From: Chelydra serpentina
Taxonomy: Eukaryota > Chordata > Testudines > Chelydridae
Direction of reading: 5' to 3'
DNA: 64,000 bases
Assembly (NCBI GenBank): GCA_037349315.1
Contig: JBAIAC010000010.1
Coordinates: 31,908,001 to 31,972,000, forward strand
Shown piece after piece: positions 1 through 11,758 of this stretch. The translations under genes and the position numbers were made by a program. Position 1 is the first letter of the stretch; each line of letters starts with the position of its first letter. The notes below the pieces were generated by a model. That model did no database searches. It saw only the letters and a list, made by a program, of their open reading frames with translations, and was not told the origin of the DNA.

Positions 1-1750
1 CATGCACATTCCTGAAGAAAAGTGTAGGTCAAAGAAGAGTATGGTGGAGGCGCAAGAAACAGCTGCTGCTGAGTTTATTTCCTTAAGTCTAGATGATCCA
101 GGACTGTGGACCCACTTGAGCAGTAGCCTGGGGGACTTCCTTGTACTCCCCGAGCCACAGCAAGTGAAAAACGTCATGTTCCCCAAAGACAATGAAAATA
201 GAAGTTTCCAGCCAACACATTACCAGCATGAAATCCCCAATGGTGACAAAGTGGAGAGGCCATGGCTTATGTACTCAAAAACTCAGAATGCTGCATACTG
301 TTTTTATTGCAAACTCTTCCAGTCTAATGTTCCAGACACACTGGGTTCTACAGGAACAAAGGCCTGGAAAAATCTGGCATGCCACGAGAAGGCAGCAAAT
401 CACCAGAGAGCATTCCATAGGTGGAAAGAGCTTGAGATGAGACTAAGGTTAAAGGCCACCATAGATGATCAGCATCAAGAGAAGATTGCACCAGTGTCTC
501 TACTGGCAAAATATTCTGAAAAGGCTCATTGCCATTGTGAGAATGCTTGCTACCCAAAACCTAGCACTGCGTGGCACTTCAGATCAGCTGTATGTGCCAA
601 ACAATGGAAACTTCAACTTTCTGTGTAGCTTAGTGTTGTGTCATGACATACTGTTTGAAATAAATGTTGTAAGCAAGAGACTCCAAGGTGTTGACCTTGA
701 TATAGCTGGAGCAATGGAACAACTGGACAAAGCAAAGTCATACCTACAGTCTTACCGGTCAGTTGAGGGATTTCAAAACATTCTCAAGAGTGCACAGAAG
801 TTGGAAGAGGAACTTCACACTGAAGTTATTTTCCCACCCATTCAAGAATACAAGAGTCACTGAAGAAGAACACATTTTGATTACGAGGCACGGGATAATC
901 CTTTGAGAGACCCCAAATAACAATTCAAAGTTGAATTCTTTAACCAGGTGCTAGATTGTGCAATATAGTCAGTTAAAGACCGTTTCATGCAGTTCAAGGA
1001 ACACAGCAGTATATTTGGGATGTTGTATGATATTCCAAAACTCCTCACTATACCTGAAGAAGACCTACACCAGCAATGCAGGGCACTAGAGACAGTGTTG
1101 ACACATGATGACATGCATGATATTGATGAGAGTGATTTAGGTAGTGAACTGAAAGCCCTTTCCAGATACATTTCAGCAGGATGAACTTCAAAGGCTGTTC
1201 TGGAATATATGTGCACAAATAAGATGACCACCCTCTTTCTAAATGCTTTTGTTGCTCCGCGCATACTTCTAATACTTCCTGTAACAGCTGCCAGTGGAGA
1301 ATGCAGCTTCTCAGAGCTGAAGTTAATAAAAACACATCTATGCTCCACAATGACACGGGAGAGGCTAGTCGGCCTTGCAACCATCTCAATAGCGCATGAG
1401 CTGGCCCAGACTGTGGACCTTCAGGAAGCAGTTCAAATTTTTGCAACCAAGAGGCACGAAAAGCACCACTTTGATTATTCAAACAGATAAAAATGCCAGT
1501 GTTTACTATGCAGACAAGAAAAGTTACATTTGCTGTTCAGGCGTTTGAAAGTTACTTAAAATTTTTGAACAAAGCATTTTAAGTTGTTAGTTCTCCTTTA
1601 TTGGGACAGGTAGCAGAGCAGTACCACGAGAGGAGTAGAACAGGAAGAAGGCAGAATTGAGACCTTTCAAAGTTTTGGCCCCAGCGAGGGGGCATGGGGC
1701 ATCATTTGAGCTCCCCACCTCAGGTGCCAAAATGTTGTGGGCTGGTCCTG
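1..1750 (+). mobile_element. Decayed hAT transposon, ZMYM1-like, 3' part
   Basis: The 5' end lies outside the window. Coding remnants (2-1490) are followed by a non-coding tail ending at 1750 in a sequence whose reverse complement begins CAGGACCAGCCC, a hAT-like terminus. The same tail has a short GC-rich part (about 1675-1750) that I recall from related vertebrate hAT elements. No target duplication can be tested because the left end is missing. A CR1 3' fragment follows about 45 bases later. The family assignment is good; the exact 3' boundary is inferred from the terminus-like motif. Confidence 0.6.
2..1490 (+). pseudogene. hAT transposase-like (zinc finger MYM-type 1-like) pseudogene
   Basis: Three blocks resemble the ZMYM1/hAT protein family. 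The first (2 to about 510) has a TTF-type zinc-finger region with the pattern W-L-x-Y-S, A-Y-C-F-Y-C-K-L-F. The frame then shifts near 510; the second frame (about 515-625) reads A-T-Q-N-L-A-L-R-G and N-N-G-N-F, typical just after the finger. The third block, in this second frame, runs through 860-1490 and ends in the hAT C-terminal dimerisation region (S-G-E-C-S-F-S-E-L-K-L-I-K). In-frame stops occur at 861-863, near 918 and 975, and at 1182-1184. The expected RNase H-like catalytic core between NNGNF and the C-terminal part is largely absent, so an internal deletion near 625 is likely. It cannot encode an active transposase. Confidence 0.8.
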
Positions 1751-1795
1751 TACCCTGACTGACAAAAGTTTTACCAATAAAAGTGCTAGTGTAGG

Positions 1796-2399
1796 CAAAG
1801 TCTTAGAACAAGTATAGAAAAGGGGAACAAAAATAATTGGTTCTATGGAACAGCTTCTGTACAAGGAGAGATTAAAAAAGCATTGGACTGTTCAGTTTAG
1901 AAAAGAGACTACTAAAGAGGAATATGACAGAGATCTATAAAATCATGAATGGTGTGGAGAGAGTGAATAAGGAAGTGTTCTTACTCCTTCACAGAACACA
2001 GGAAGCAGGGGTCACCAAATGAAATTAATAGGCAGCAAGTTTAAAACAAAAGAAAATATTTCTTCACACAATTCCACAGACTGACTGTGGAACTCATTTC
2101 CAGGAGATGTTATAAAGGGTAAAAAGTATAACTGGGTCCAAAAAGGAATTAGATAAATTCATTGAGGATAGGTCCATCAGTAGCTATTAACCACAATGGT
2201 CAGGGACACCACCTCATACTCTGGTTGTCCCTAAACCTCAGACTGCCAGAAGCCAAGACTGGATGATGGGTGGATCAGTCAATAATTGCCTTGTTCTGTT
2301 CATTCCTTCTGAAGCATCTGGCATTGGCTACTGTCAGAAGACAGGATATTAGCCAAGATGGACCACTGGTCTGACCCAGTATGGCTGTTCTTATGATCC
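1796..2399 (+). mobile_element. CR1-clade LINE 3' fragment (lineage B)
   Basis: The degenerate coding part encodes remnants matching the C-terminus of the lineage seen on the minus strand at 56296-58020 (same phrase order: aaaatcatgaatggtgtgga, gaattagataaattcattgagg). The 3' untranslated tail includes tgtcagaagacaggata and ends with gacccagtatggctgttctta. It is 5'-truncated and frame-broken, so it is an old copy. Confidence 0.75.
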
Positions 2400-2921
2400 T
2401 GTGTCTGACATATGAAATATATAATGTCTTTGGGGAGGTTATCTAATTAATTAAATGTTTTGCATCTGAACCTATTCATACACACACTGAATAAGCAATG
2501 TGAACTTTTGATGTAGTGAACGAAACCATATAACCTAGTAATGTGCTGAACCTAGTGGAAGGAATGTTGTTAAATTCATTCTGTGTTGTGATATTTCAAG
2601 CTATTTCACATCTAATGTTCCACGAACCCTCTCCAGGTTTTAAAATAGCAAACCACCTGTATTCTATTACAACAACCCACATAAAAATGAGGCCATTTGG
2701 GAATTCTCTTTTTCTCCTAATTTCCATTATCATAAACTGTTGTCACATTCACTTGATTTCTTTGAGAAGTGTTATACTTTATCATTTGTGGGGCAGTGAT
2801 GTGTCATCACCTTTTCCCTTCATCTGACATCAAGGGATAACACAATTTAGGTTATGACTACCAAAAAGAGAAATTTACCAAAAACAAGTGAACAAACAGC
2901 TCCCCCGCCCAAACACCCACC

Positions 2922-2965
<44 letters not shown>

Positions 2966-3445
2966 ATACCCCTATCTCCAATTTAACTCAACTGATGGGA
3001 GCCCTAGGATAGAGAAGTCTCAGTGGCTTCCACCATATTAGTTAAGCTTCCTGGAAACCTAGACAAAAGAATTTGTAACTAACAATTTGAGAGAGACACC
3101 ATAGGGCCTTATCTTAGCTATGATTACCATGATTAATGCAAACATTCAGTGGGAGTTTTTTTGTAAACTTCCTCAGACTACACAATGCCTAAGGAACGAA
3201 TATCCCTGCAACACTGCAATTCTTTGTCTCCTTTACAAAATACAGAAAGTGTTGTACAGATGCAGTTTTAATTCCAAAGTGCACTAAAATTATTCTGTGC
3301 AGTCACAGGTAGGATCAAAATCTGCTGATTTGTTCCAAGAATTTAGACACCAGCATTGCAATGAGAGGACAGAGCTCTGACAAGCAAATGAGCACACCAA
3401 AACTATATCCCACTGTTCTTATGTAAAAGACTTCTATACTGGCTT
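2400..3445. other. Unassigned non-coding stretch
   Basis: Apart from the CA microsatellite at 2914-2963, I see no gene, RNA or repeat boundary. The only ORF of note (94 codons, 2543-2827) has no recognisable domain. Confidence 0.6.
2914..2963. repeat. (CCCA)n/(CA)n microsatellite
   Basis: A short run of CCCA units passes directly into about 17 CA dinucleotides. Confidence 0.95.
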
Positions 3446-3625
3446 TGGGGGGAGGGATAGCTCAGTGGTTTGAGCATTGGCCTGCTAAACCCAAGGTTGT
3501 GAGTTCAATCCTTGAGAGGGCCATTTAGGGATCTGGGACAAAAATTGGGGATTGGTCCTGCTTTGAGCAGCGGGTTGGACTAGATGACCTCCTAAGGTTC
3601 CTTCCAACCCTGATATTCTATGATT
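3446..3625 (+). mobile_element. tRNA-derived SINE with CR1-like tail (Cry-like), copy 1
   Basis: The 5' half is tRNA-like, with a Pol III box A (tagctcagtgg, 3458-3468) and box B (gagttcaatcc, 3501-3511). The 3' part (gattggtcctgctttgagca through tgatattctatgatt) is nearly the same as the 3' end of the CR1 copy at 7562-8283. A SINE that borrows a LINE 3' tail is the known design of the turtle Pol III SINE. It is not a functional tRNA gene. Two more copies lie at 29674-29853 and 55536-55715. Confidence 0.88.
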
Positions 3626-3867
3626 CAAACTTCTCATCCTTACCTTCAAGGCTCTCCCCAATGCTATTAAGCAAACCTGGGCTCTTTGCAAAATGCCTTT
3701 TAATACAGTGAAATGCAAAAGATATATCTAGGAACATGGAATACAGGCCATCAGAGTCAAAGCATACTGAGCATGCTCAACAACATCTGCTGAAGCCGCT
3801 GCCCTCACTCTGCCCTTCTATCAGCAGGTATGGGTTGTCTCCGCAGGCCATATCTACACAATGGGGG

Positions 3868-4512
3868 GAATGTATCCTGGAAAGCATCTCTGAATAGCAT
3901 TTAGGAGTCATACTGGACAAGGAACTCAACGTAAACTCCCAATGTGAAGCAATGGCAAAAAAAAAAAGGATGCATTAACAAGGGAGTAATGAGGAGGAGT
4001 GAGGATGCAATTTTACCTTTCTACATGAACATTGCATCCGGTTCTGGTCCACATTTTAACAAGGATGCACAAAGAGAAGAGGATGCAGAAAGGAGCTGCA
4101 AAAATTATTTCAGAGCTGGAGAAAATGCCTTAGAATACGAGACTTAAAGAGCTTGTTTAATTTATCAAAAAGAAGACTGAGAGGTGACTTGATTACAATA
4201 TACAAGTACCTTCATGAGGAGAAGATAGCAGGTACTAAAGGGCTCTTTAATCTAAAGGAGACAGGCATAACAAGAACGAAGGGATGGAAGCTGAAATCAA
4301 ATTAGTAATTAGATTTTGTGAGGGTGATTCACCACTAGAACAAACTGACGACAGGAAGTGGGGAATTCTCCATTTCTTGAGGTCTTCAGTCAAGCTGGGT
4401 GCCTTTCTCGAAGATGTGCTTTAGTCAAACACAAGTTTAACTGGGTGGAATTTAACTACCTGTCCGAGATCAGACTGAATAATCCAATGGTCTGTTTTGG
4501 CCTAAAACTCTG
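3868..4512 (+). mobile_element. CR1/L3-like LINE 3' fragment
   Basis: Translated fragments read like the C-terminus of a CR1-clade ORF2 (S-L-F-N-L-S-K-R-R-L-R-G-D near 4150, then Y-K-Y-L). The frame is broken by an A-run near 3958 and by stops. The tail ends around aatccaatggtctgttttgg. It differs clearly from the other CR1 lineages in the window and seems the oldest. Confidence 0.65.
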
Positions 4513-5998
4513 AATATATTAACTCTAATCTTTGCTGATGTAACCCTTCTGCCAAGTGAAGCCAGCAGCAACAAGGGCCAGGTTAAGTATCTGGGGGTCC
4601 TTTTCAACAATAAAACATAAACCAGCTCAAGCCCCCACCCAGTGACCTGGGACAATTACACACACCCCCGGGCACCTCTAAGAGGCAATACTTCCTCTTT
4701 CGCAAGCACAGCATCTGAATGTAGCAGAAACTTTTAATAAAAGGAGGGAATTAACTCAGCATACATTTGGGAAAACACCACAACTAGGGCTCATAAACAC
4801 GAACCATGAGCAAAAGACCATGAGCAAGTAAGTTGGGTAGTATCCTTTTCCCCTCAGGGTCTTGAGCAACCCAAAAGTCCCTTTAATGTGCCCGTCCCTT
4901 CTCTGTACCCCACTCACAGATGCTGACTTTGGACAGTGCATCCCCAGAGTTCAGAGGTTCATCCGCAGAGTTCACCTCTGGGAAGGTGGTGGGGGTGGGG
5001 GATAAGGAGTCACCTTACATGCTGCACTGCTCGGGCACTTGCTCGTCGCCTCAATGGTTGATTGCCATGCCTTAACGGTGCTCTGGCCTTCTCCACCAGC
5101 TTCTCTGCTAGCCACCCTGCTGGTCACGCCTCTCCACCAGCTGCCCACTCACAAAGATGCCTTCAGGTCCCACACACACACACTTAACATAGCTTTCAGT
5201 GATTTCAGCTGTTAGTGGGAGAGCCTCACTATTGGTGCACATTGGGCAGTCTCTTGCAATAGAGACATTGTCCCAAAGTAGGTCTAATACTTAGACCTAG
5301 GTATCAGTGGCTTCAGCTCTGCAGCATGTAACAAGACTCTCAATTGAGTCTTAATTAGCTCTTTTATTATACCATGGAAAGAGAAAGGGTCAAATGGTGT
5401 CTAGGACCCTTAAACAGGGCCCACACCACCAGATACAACTACCTGTTCCCACCCTCTCTCAACTCATTGGGCTTTGGAACCAATGTCCCCTGCCTAGCAA
5501 GTGCTGTTCAGTTGAGGGTGAGTGCCTCCATTGGGGTATATCAGGAACAATTCTGCTGCCCTTGGTTCACAAAACAAGGAGAAAAACCCTTTATTACTCC
5601 TGCCCCAATAACAAGGAGATTGGAGATCCAACACCAGTCACAAGTGATCACTGGGCAAGCAGTTCCATCATGCTGAGCACCTAGGCAGGGTAGGTGTGTC
5701 CATGCAAACGAGATCAGCTTCTGAAGTCTTTTTCCACAGCTCACCACTAGATATCAGGGGCGAGCTCATCCAGACTCTCCTTGCACTGATAATTCCTGCA
5801 TGTACAAGTATGATTAATTTGAATTCATGTTTCCATTTACAATGCTTTATAGAAGATATTGCTGAAACTTAACATTGTGAGCATCTTAAAAGTAGTTGCA
5901 GGACGTTCATCCAAGCTAAGCTATGTGAGGAAATGTCTCCAGAGGTAATTACTTGTTCCTTCTTCTGGGAGAGGGTATAATCATTGCCCAGACTACTT
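4513..5998. other. Unassigned stretch, possibly repeat-derived (LTR-like)
   Basis: There is no recognisable protein. The composition (aataaaagg at about 4737, AATAAAA-type signals, blocks of medium-GC text) and my recollection of similar text in turtle transcripts suggest an LTR or other dispersed repeat between about 4600 and 5790. I see no inverted terminus or target duplication. ORFs at 5374-5684 and 5541-5747 overlap on both strands and look like chance. Confidence 0.3.
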
Positions 5999-6222
5999 TG
6001 GAGGATAGGTCCATCAATGGCTTTTAGCCAGGATGGGCAGGGATGGTGTCCCTAGCCTATGTTTCCCAGAAGCTGGGAATGGGTGACATGGGATGCATCA
6101 CTTGATAATTACCTGTTCTGTTCATTCCGTCTGGCACACCTGGCATTGGCTACTGTCGGAAGACACGATACTGGGCTAGATGAACCATTGGTCCTACCCA
6201 GTATAGCTGTTCTTATGTTCTT
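5999..6222 (+). mobile_element. CR1-clade LINE 3' end (lineage B)
   Basis: The text gaggataggtccatcaatgg through tagctgttcttatgttct matches the 3' tails at 1796-2399 and, inverted, at 56296 onward. Only the last coding residues and the 3' untranslated region remain. Confidence 0.8.
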
Positions 6223-7561
6223 TATTATGGTTCTTTATTTTTATTGCTGCTTTGGTATCTCTGGCTCCTTGTTCTGTATGTTTGAGAGGGACTTCTTTGT
6301 TTTTTAAGTCCCGTGTTGATCTGTTACTAGTATGTTCAATGTTAACTAGATAGTTCCATTAGCCTGAGCAGATGCATTCTAAACTCATTCAATTAATAAA
6401 AGCATGGTGTCTTTTCAGCTGACAACTTGATTCTTGAGCACTTTCTAAAAAAGAAAAATCATGAAGTTTAGCCATTCTGGCACATCAAAGATAATGGTTT
6501 TTATCACTACAGCTGGTTGGATAATATTTATATGGTTTATTTGATTATTTGTATGTTTTTGTCTACTCTTTAACAAATAGTTTTCCACATATTTGACAAA
6601 ATCTATAAGGTTGGCCAAAATAATATTTTATTTGCAAATTTGTTTATTATTATTTTACTAGCTCTATTAACAATTTTGAACTAGTAAATTGCAACTAGCA
6701 ATGAGTGAATCTTGAAAGATTTCTAGGGTATATATGAATCATCTCATACTCAAGTCTGCAACATTGGATTGGAAAATATACAAGAACAGGCTTTCTCCTG
6801 AGCTTTCCAGTGCTTCTGCTTCTGGTCACAGCTGGATAGATCATAAGATCAGCTTTTTTTGCAGCATCTAAGGCATTTCTGGTTCAGTTCCCAGAATTGA
6901 AACTATCCTCTTCAAATGTTTCTGGATCTGAAAGTGCAGTCATAATCTGAAAAATAACTGTAAAATGGCATTGTGGCTTCCATATTTATGGTTTCTCAAA
7001 TGACTTTCAAGTCACATTTGTTGAGTTTAATGTAACAAGATGCATTTTTCAACAACCAGCTCTGCAAACTCAATCTGGGTTCTGACAGTCAAGCTGTGTC
7101 TTTTGGGACTCATACCTCATAATAAACATTCTGCAGGCCAAATTCTCCTTCAGTTACACCTGTGCAACACCTTTGCCTTCAGTGCAGTGGCACACACATA
7201 ACAGAGAATACATTTGTCTTTAGTTATTCCATTCACGTGTGGGTATTAGAATAGAGTCCAGGTTCCTCACCCATAGCTGTATTGGCTCTGCATGGTTAAT
7301 ATGAGCCAACAGAAATACAAACTTATTTCATGTCACCGAGGTGAGAAAATACGATTTAATACATCAAGACAGCCCTGGTAAATAAAAAGGTACCATTTCT
7401 ACACAATCATTCTTCAAAGTAAAACTGCACTTAGATTCTTGTGTTTATACAGTGTCATGTGCTTCTTCAGTTCTCTAATATATAGAAATGAGGGTAGTAA
7501 AAGGCCACGCCTGTTATCCTTAGTCAAAACAGCCTTTCAAGTTCCTGGGAATTTTGCTAGT
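6223..7561. other. Unassigned non-coding stretch, AT-rich
   Basis: No gene or bounded repeat was recognised. The region around 6500-6700 is strongly AT-rich. Confidence 0.55.
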
Positions 7562-8195
7562 AAAACTAGGGACCGAATGGCTGGGCAGCAGTTCTGCAGA
7601 AAAGGACCTAGGGGTTACAGTGGATGAAAAGCTGAATATGAGTCAACAGTGTGCCCTTGTTGCCAAGAAGGCTAATGGCATTTTGGGTTGTATAAGTAGG
7701 GGCATTTCCAGCAGATCAAGGGGCGTGATCATTCCCCTCGATTCAGCACTGGTGAGGCTTCATTTGGAGTACTGTGTCCAGTTTTGGGCCCCACACTACA
7801 AGAAGGATGTGGATAAATTGGAAAGAGTCCAGCGGAGGGCAACGAAAATGATTAGGGGGCTGGAGCACATGACCTATGAAGAGAGGCTGAGGAAACTGGG
7901 ATTGTTTAGCCTGCAGAAGAGAAGAATGAGGGGCAATTTGATAACTGCTTTCAACTACCTGAAAGGGGGTTCCAAAGAGGATGGATCTAGACTGTTCTCA
8001 GTGGTAGAAGATGACAGAACAAGGAGTAATGGTCTCAAGTTGCAGAGGGGGAGGTTTAGGTTGGATATTAGGAAAAACTTTTTCACTAGTAGGGTGGTGA
8101 AGAACTGGAATGGGTTACCTAGGGAGGTGGTGGAATCTCCTTCCTTAGAGGTTTTTAAGATCAGGCTTGATAAAGCCCTGGCTGGGATGATTTAG
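7554..8195 (+). CDS. CR1 ORF2 C-terminal fragment
   Basis: A 213-codon open frame covering the C-terminal part of CR1 ORF2 after the reverse-transcriptase core. It lacks the endonuclease and the F-A-D-D catalytic box, so it has no enzymatic capacity. The first four codons are flanking DNA that happens to supply an ATG. Conserved phrases include [12 protein letters not shown] and [10 protein letters not shown]. It is a dead-on-arrival insertion, not a host gene. Confidence 0.85.
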   Translation: MLVKLGTEWLGSSSAEKDLGVTVDEKLNMSQQCALVAKKANGILGCISRGISSRSRGVIIPLDSALVRLHLEYCVQFWAPHYKKDVDKLERVQRRATKMIRGLEHMTYEERLRKLGLFSLQKRRMRGNLITAFNYLKGGSKEDGSRLFSVVEDDRTRSNGLKLQRGRFRLDIRKNFFTSRVVKNWNGLPREVVESPSLEVFKIRLDKALAGMI

Positions 8196-8283
8196 TTGGG
8201 GTTGGTCCTGCTTTGAGCAGGGGGTTGGACTAGATGACCTCCTGAGGTCCCTTCCAACCCTGAGATTCTATGATTCTATGATT
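7562..8283 (+). mobile_element. CR1 LINE, 5'-truncated young copy
   Basis: A 5'-truncated insertion beginning at the codons for L-G-T-E-W-L-G and ending with the CR1 3' motif gattctatgattctatgatt. Its coding part stays open to the natural stop (8193-8195) and differs from the long copy at 36344-39560 at only a few amino-acid positions. The 3' tail (8196-8283) is also the sequence borrowed by the SINE copies. No clear target duplication is visible, which is usual for CR1. Confidence 0.92.
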
Positions 8284-8659
8284 GCATGACAGGGACCAAG
8301 AGTTGTGTCATTAAGTCTTTTATCAGATTTTCAGTAAGGTTTTCTTCAAAAACTTTAATGGAGTATTAGATTGTTGGTAAATCGTGTAAAATCTATGGTT
8401 ATTAATACAAGGAGGCAGGGCAGAACAGTCAGATATTTCAGATACGCTTTAGACTCATTCATATAACTGTGGCAGTAGCCCTTCATTGTCTGCATCATCT
8501 CACTCTCTTTTGTGAGATGTTTCATGCCATTCACATTTTGTACAATCTGAAGCACATCATGGTCCTTTATATCTTCTAAAGCCAAAGTGTACTTCAGTAT
8601 CAAAACAAATCTTATTATCCTGTCTTACCAGATGGTTTGATTTGAGAGTACTAGAAACA
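8284..8659. other. Unassigned non-coding stretch
   Basis: Nothing recognised. The minus-strand 82-codon ORF at 8355-8603 has no known domain. Confidence 0.5.
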
Positions 8660-9021
8660 TTAATTAGGGCTGTGCAGAGAATAGAAATTCCATTTTGTGG
8701 AGGGTTTTGAAATTTGCCTCAATTCCACTAAGGAAAGAAATCTGAAAATTTACAAATTCTCTGCAAAAGAAAATCCCAACAAAAAAATCTAAATGAAAAG
8801 TCATTTTGAAATGAAAAATTGAAATGTTTTGTTCTGAAAAATGTTGAAATAAGACATTTCAACATTGTGAGATCTCTCCTTGCCCTGCCCCCAATTTTCT
8901 TCTCCAAAACAAAACTTTGGTGAAATTGACATGATTTCACAAAGTGTTCTAATTTCTAAAAAATTTTATTCTCAGATGGAAAATGGTTCCATCTAAGTTA
9001 TTCTGATTAGCTCTAGTTAAT
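8660..9021. mobile_element. Palindromic MITE-like DNA element, copy 1
   Basis: Ends are attaattagggct on the left and agctctagttaat on the right, which are inverted with respect to each other. The interior is rich in aaaattttcattttg-type short inverted text. Related termini occur at 13416-13735. It is degraded; superfamily uncertain. Confidence 0.55.
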
Positions 9022-9100
9022 ATATTTCTTAATATATAGTGACATGCCTTGGCATCCTGTATGTAATGGTGTTATTATAAGCAGGAATACATTATTAGTA

Positions 9101-9359
9101 TAGCCCTCCCAAATTCACGGTCCATTTTGGTCAATTTCACGGTCATTGGATTTTTAAAATCGTAAATTCCATGATTTCAGCTATTTAAATCTGAAATTTC
9201 ACGGTGTTGTAATTGTAGGGGTCCTGACCCAAAAAGGAGTTGTGGGGGGGAGGGTCTCCAGATTATTATAGGGGGGGTTGCGGTACTGCCCCCTTACTTC
9301 TGCGCTGCTGCTCGTGGCGGCGCTGCCTTCAGAGCTGGGCAGCTGGAGAGCAGCAGCTA
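9101..9359. mobile_element. Non-autonomous DNA element with flanking duplication
   Basis: Bounded by the direct repeat attattagta at 9091-9100 and 9360-9369. The interior starts tagccctcccaaattcacgg and ends cagcagcta, has a G-rich centre and a CG-rich 3' part. The flanking repeat is compatible with an 8-bp hAT duplication plus two chance bases. It lacks coding capacity. Confidence 0.6.
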
Positions 9360-9679
9360 ATTATTAGTAGAAACAAATACTCCTGAGTCTAGCATTACAT
9401 TGATTCAGAGACTGATTGAAGGGTCATCAAGTTATCTCTTAGGGTCTATATAAAGAGATGTACATCTCTTGAGGCATAGTTTTGGCCTGGTTTGCATAAA
9501 AGTGTTGCAGAGCAGTTTCTGGAGTCTGGAAAACATTTTAAAAAGTTGGGTCTGGTGCTCAGTGTGCTGTTCCACTCGGAGAGCTGACTGAATAAAAATA
9601 GTACCTTCTACCCAATAGACCTGAACCTTGTTTGTAGTTATTTGTCCGCCAGTAGTATCTAGGCCGATGAACTGAGATC

Positions 9680-9905
9680 AGGACCCTACTGTGCTAGACA
9701 CGTGCAAACACATAGAAAGAATTTTTGCCTCAAATCATTTACAATCTAACTAGACAACACAAAGGAAGTATTGTTAAGACTGTCCTGATTTTACAGGTAG
9801 GGAACTGAGGCAGAGACTGATTAAGTGACTTGCCCAAGATCACTGCAGTAGAGCCAAGAATTAAACCCAAATTTTTTTGAGACCTACTTAGGTGCCTTGA
9901 CCACA
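9680..9905 (-). mobile_element. MIR-like (CORE-SINE) relic
   Basis: Read on the minus strand, the core is the MIR-type phrase cttgggcaagtcacttaatc followed by ctcagttccc. The plus strand shows ggaactgaggcagagactg then cttgcccaagatcact, and the outer gctagacacgtgcaaacaca. An ancient SINE of amniote genomes. Confidence 0.65.
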
Positions 9906-11741
9906 ATACATCCTTCCTCTCTTTCAGAGTCATATCGGCTTACTTTACTGACAAAAGTCATATTAGCCTTACAATGCTAATTCAGCTCTGGAAGAATGAG
10001 CTGAATTCTATCCTGGCTTGTGCATCATCAGTGCTTTCTTGTTTTGTTTTAAATCCTTGTAGAGCTTTTATTTAGAGGAAGTCTTCCATCAGGTCACCTT
10101 CCTTCCTTGCAATCTTCGTATTTAATAGATCTGGATTCATAGAGCCACGTTGCTTGTGAAGAACTGATACATCGAAAAACATTTCCAAGTATTGTGTTAG
10201 AGTATCCATATATTATATTTAGGAATGACATTTACACACTGTTTAGTTGTGAGGTTAGCTAAATCGAAGGCAATGGCAGAGAACTTTTTTCTTATGATGA
10301 TGTCTGGCACAAACCACAAGAAGCAGAGGGATTATTCATCACTGTTTCATTTTCTCTTTCAACTTTAGTGCATTTTAATGCTCATGAAAGGTGCCAGAGT
10401 TATAGCCCTGGAGACTAACTACAAAGTTTGATGTTTCGCCAGGTGATAGCACAAGATTTTATTGGCTAAATAACTTAGTCCCTTACCCAGGGTATAACAG
10501 TTTTGTAACTGTACCATTTATAATGTAATTAGATCCTATCTAAACTGGCCAGCAAAACCATTTGAGTGGCATCTGTCTGGTAAGAAATGTATAACAAGAA
10601 TTTTTCTAGCACAAAACAAATATCAAATATTGAGAAAACAGAAGAGAGCCAATCCCCACTTACGTTATTCACCATTTTCACCCAAGTGTATTGAAATTTA
10701 CATGTGGAAGACATGTAAGGTCATTGACACTGGATGAATCACTCTGGTGGACAGATTTGAGTGATTTCACTATCCTGATAAAGAACAATTTTTAAACATG
10801 GCCTTACAAGAACAGTGCTAATACCATGTCCCTGGCTAGATAATTCTCAAAATGAAGTGTAGATGGAAGATCTAACATATGTCTCTTTCCCACTTTAGCT
10901 TTAATCTATTTGTACAGAGAATGGCTTAAATAGGGTTTGGTGCTTTTCTAGCTGTTTATCATTCCTTGTTAATGCAATCACATTCAAGCTGACAAGAGGC
11001 TGACCAAGGAACAGTAAGATTTTTAGAGATACTTTTACTACGTTCACAACCTTACTAAATGACAGTGCAGTTTCCTTGTCAGAATTTTGATCAAATGCTT
11101 ACTAAGAATGCTAAGCCATTCAGAACTGCACTGTACCTCTGTTTCATGACATGTGAGTTATTTGCTTTCATCTCCCCTTTACTGTATAAAAGAGGATCTA
11201 AGGCTGTAAAACTTCAATCCAGAGATTCATGCAGCTGGTACATAACAGATCCTTCCTCTCTCGTCATTGCAGCACCAAGATCAAACCAAACAAAATGTCT
11301 TAGAAAGCTACAGTATTTGCAGCGAGGCTGTCAAAGATCTCCTTTTTTGCCACTGAAGGAAAGTGGCTAAATGCCCAGCAGCTGCCTTCAGTGACATTTT
11401 CACAAACACCAAGGTAAAGGAATCAACCTTTGTCAGTTTCATCCCAGCGATTTGTTTGAAACAAAGAAATGAAAAGCCTAGGCCTCTCTCCTTGCTACTG
11501 GATTAGAGGATTAAAATAAAGGACACTTGATTTTATTGATTTAATGAGGGATGGGGGGGCTTTAGAGGAGCATCCCTCGTGATTAGAGAACAAGCAGTGT
11601 TTGCAGGTAACATCTCCCAGGCATTTCTTTCCCGTTTGCTTGGCTTTCATGGGAACTTGCTTATGTATGTGGATGTTATGATGACCCATAGCATTCAATC
11701 CTGTGCTGCATGAAGCAGTCAAATGCCTGCAGTGATTTCAG

Positions 11742-11758
11742 TCTCTCTCTCTCTCTCA
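11742..11758. repeat. (CT)n microsatellite
   Basis: About eight CT units. Confidence 0.85.

Noticed and set aside
3446..3520. Possible tRNA gene (box A and box B present)
   Set aside because: No full cloverleaf; the sequence continues into a CR1-like tail and recurs at two other sites, so it is a SINE.
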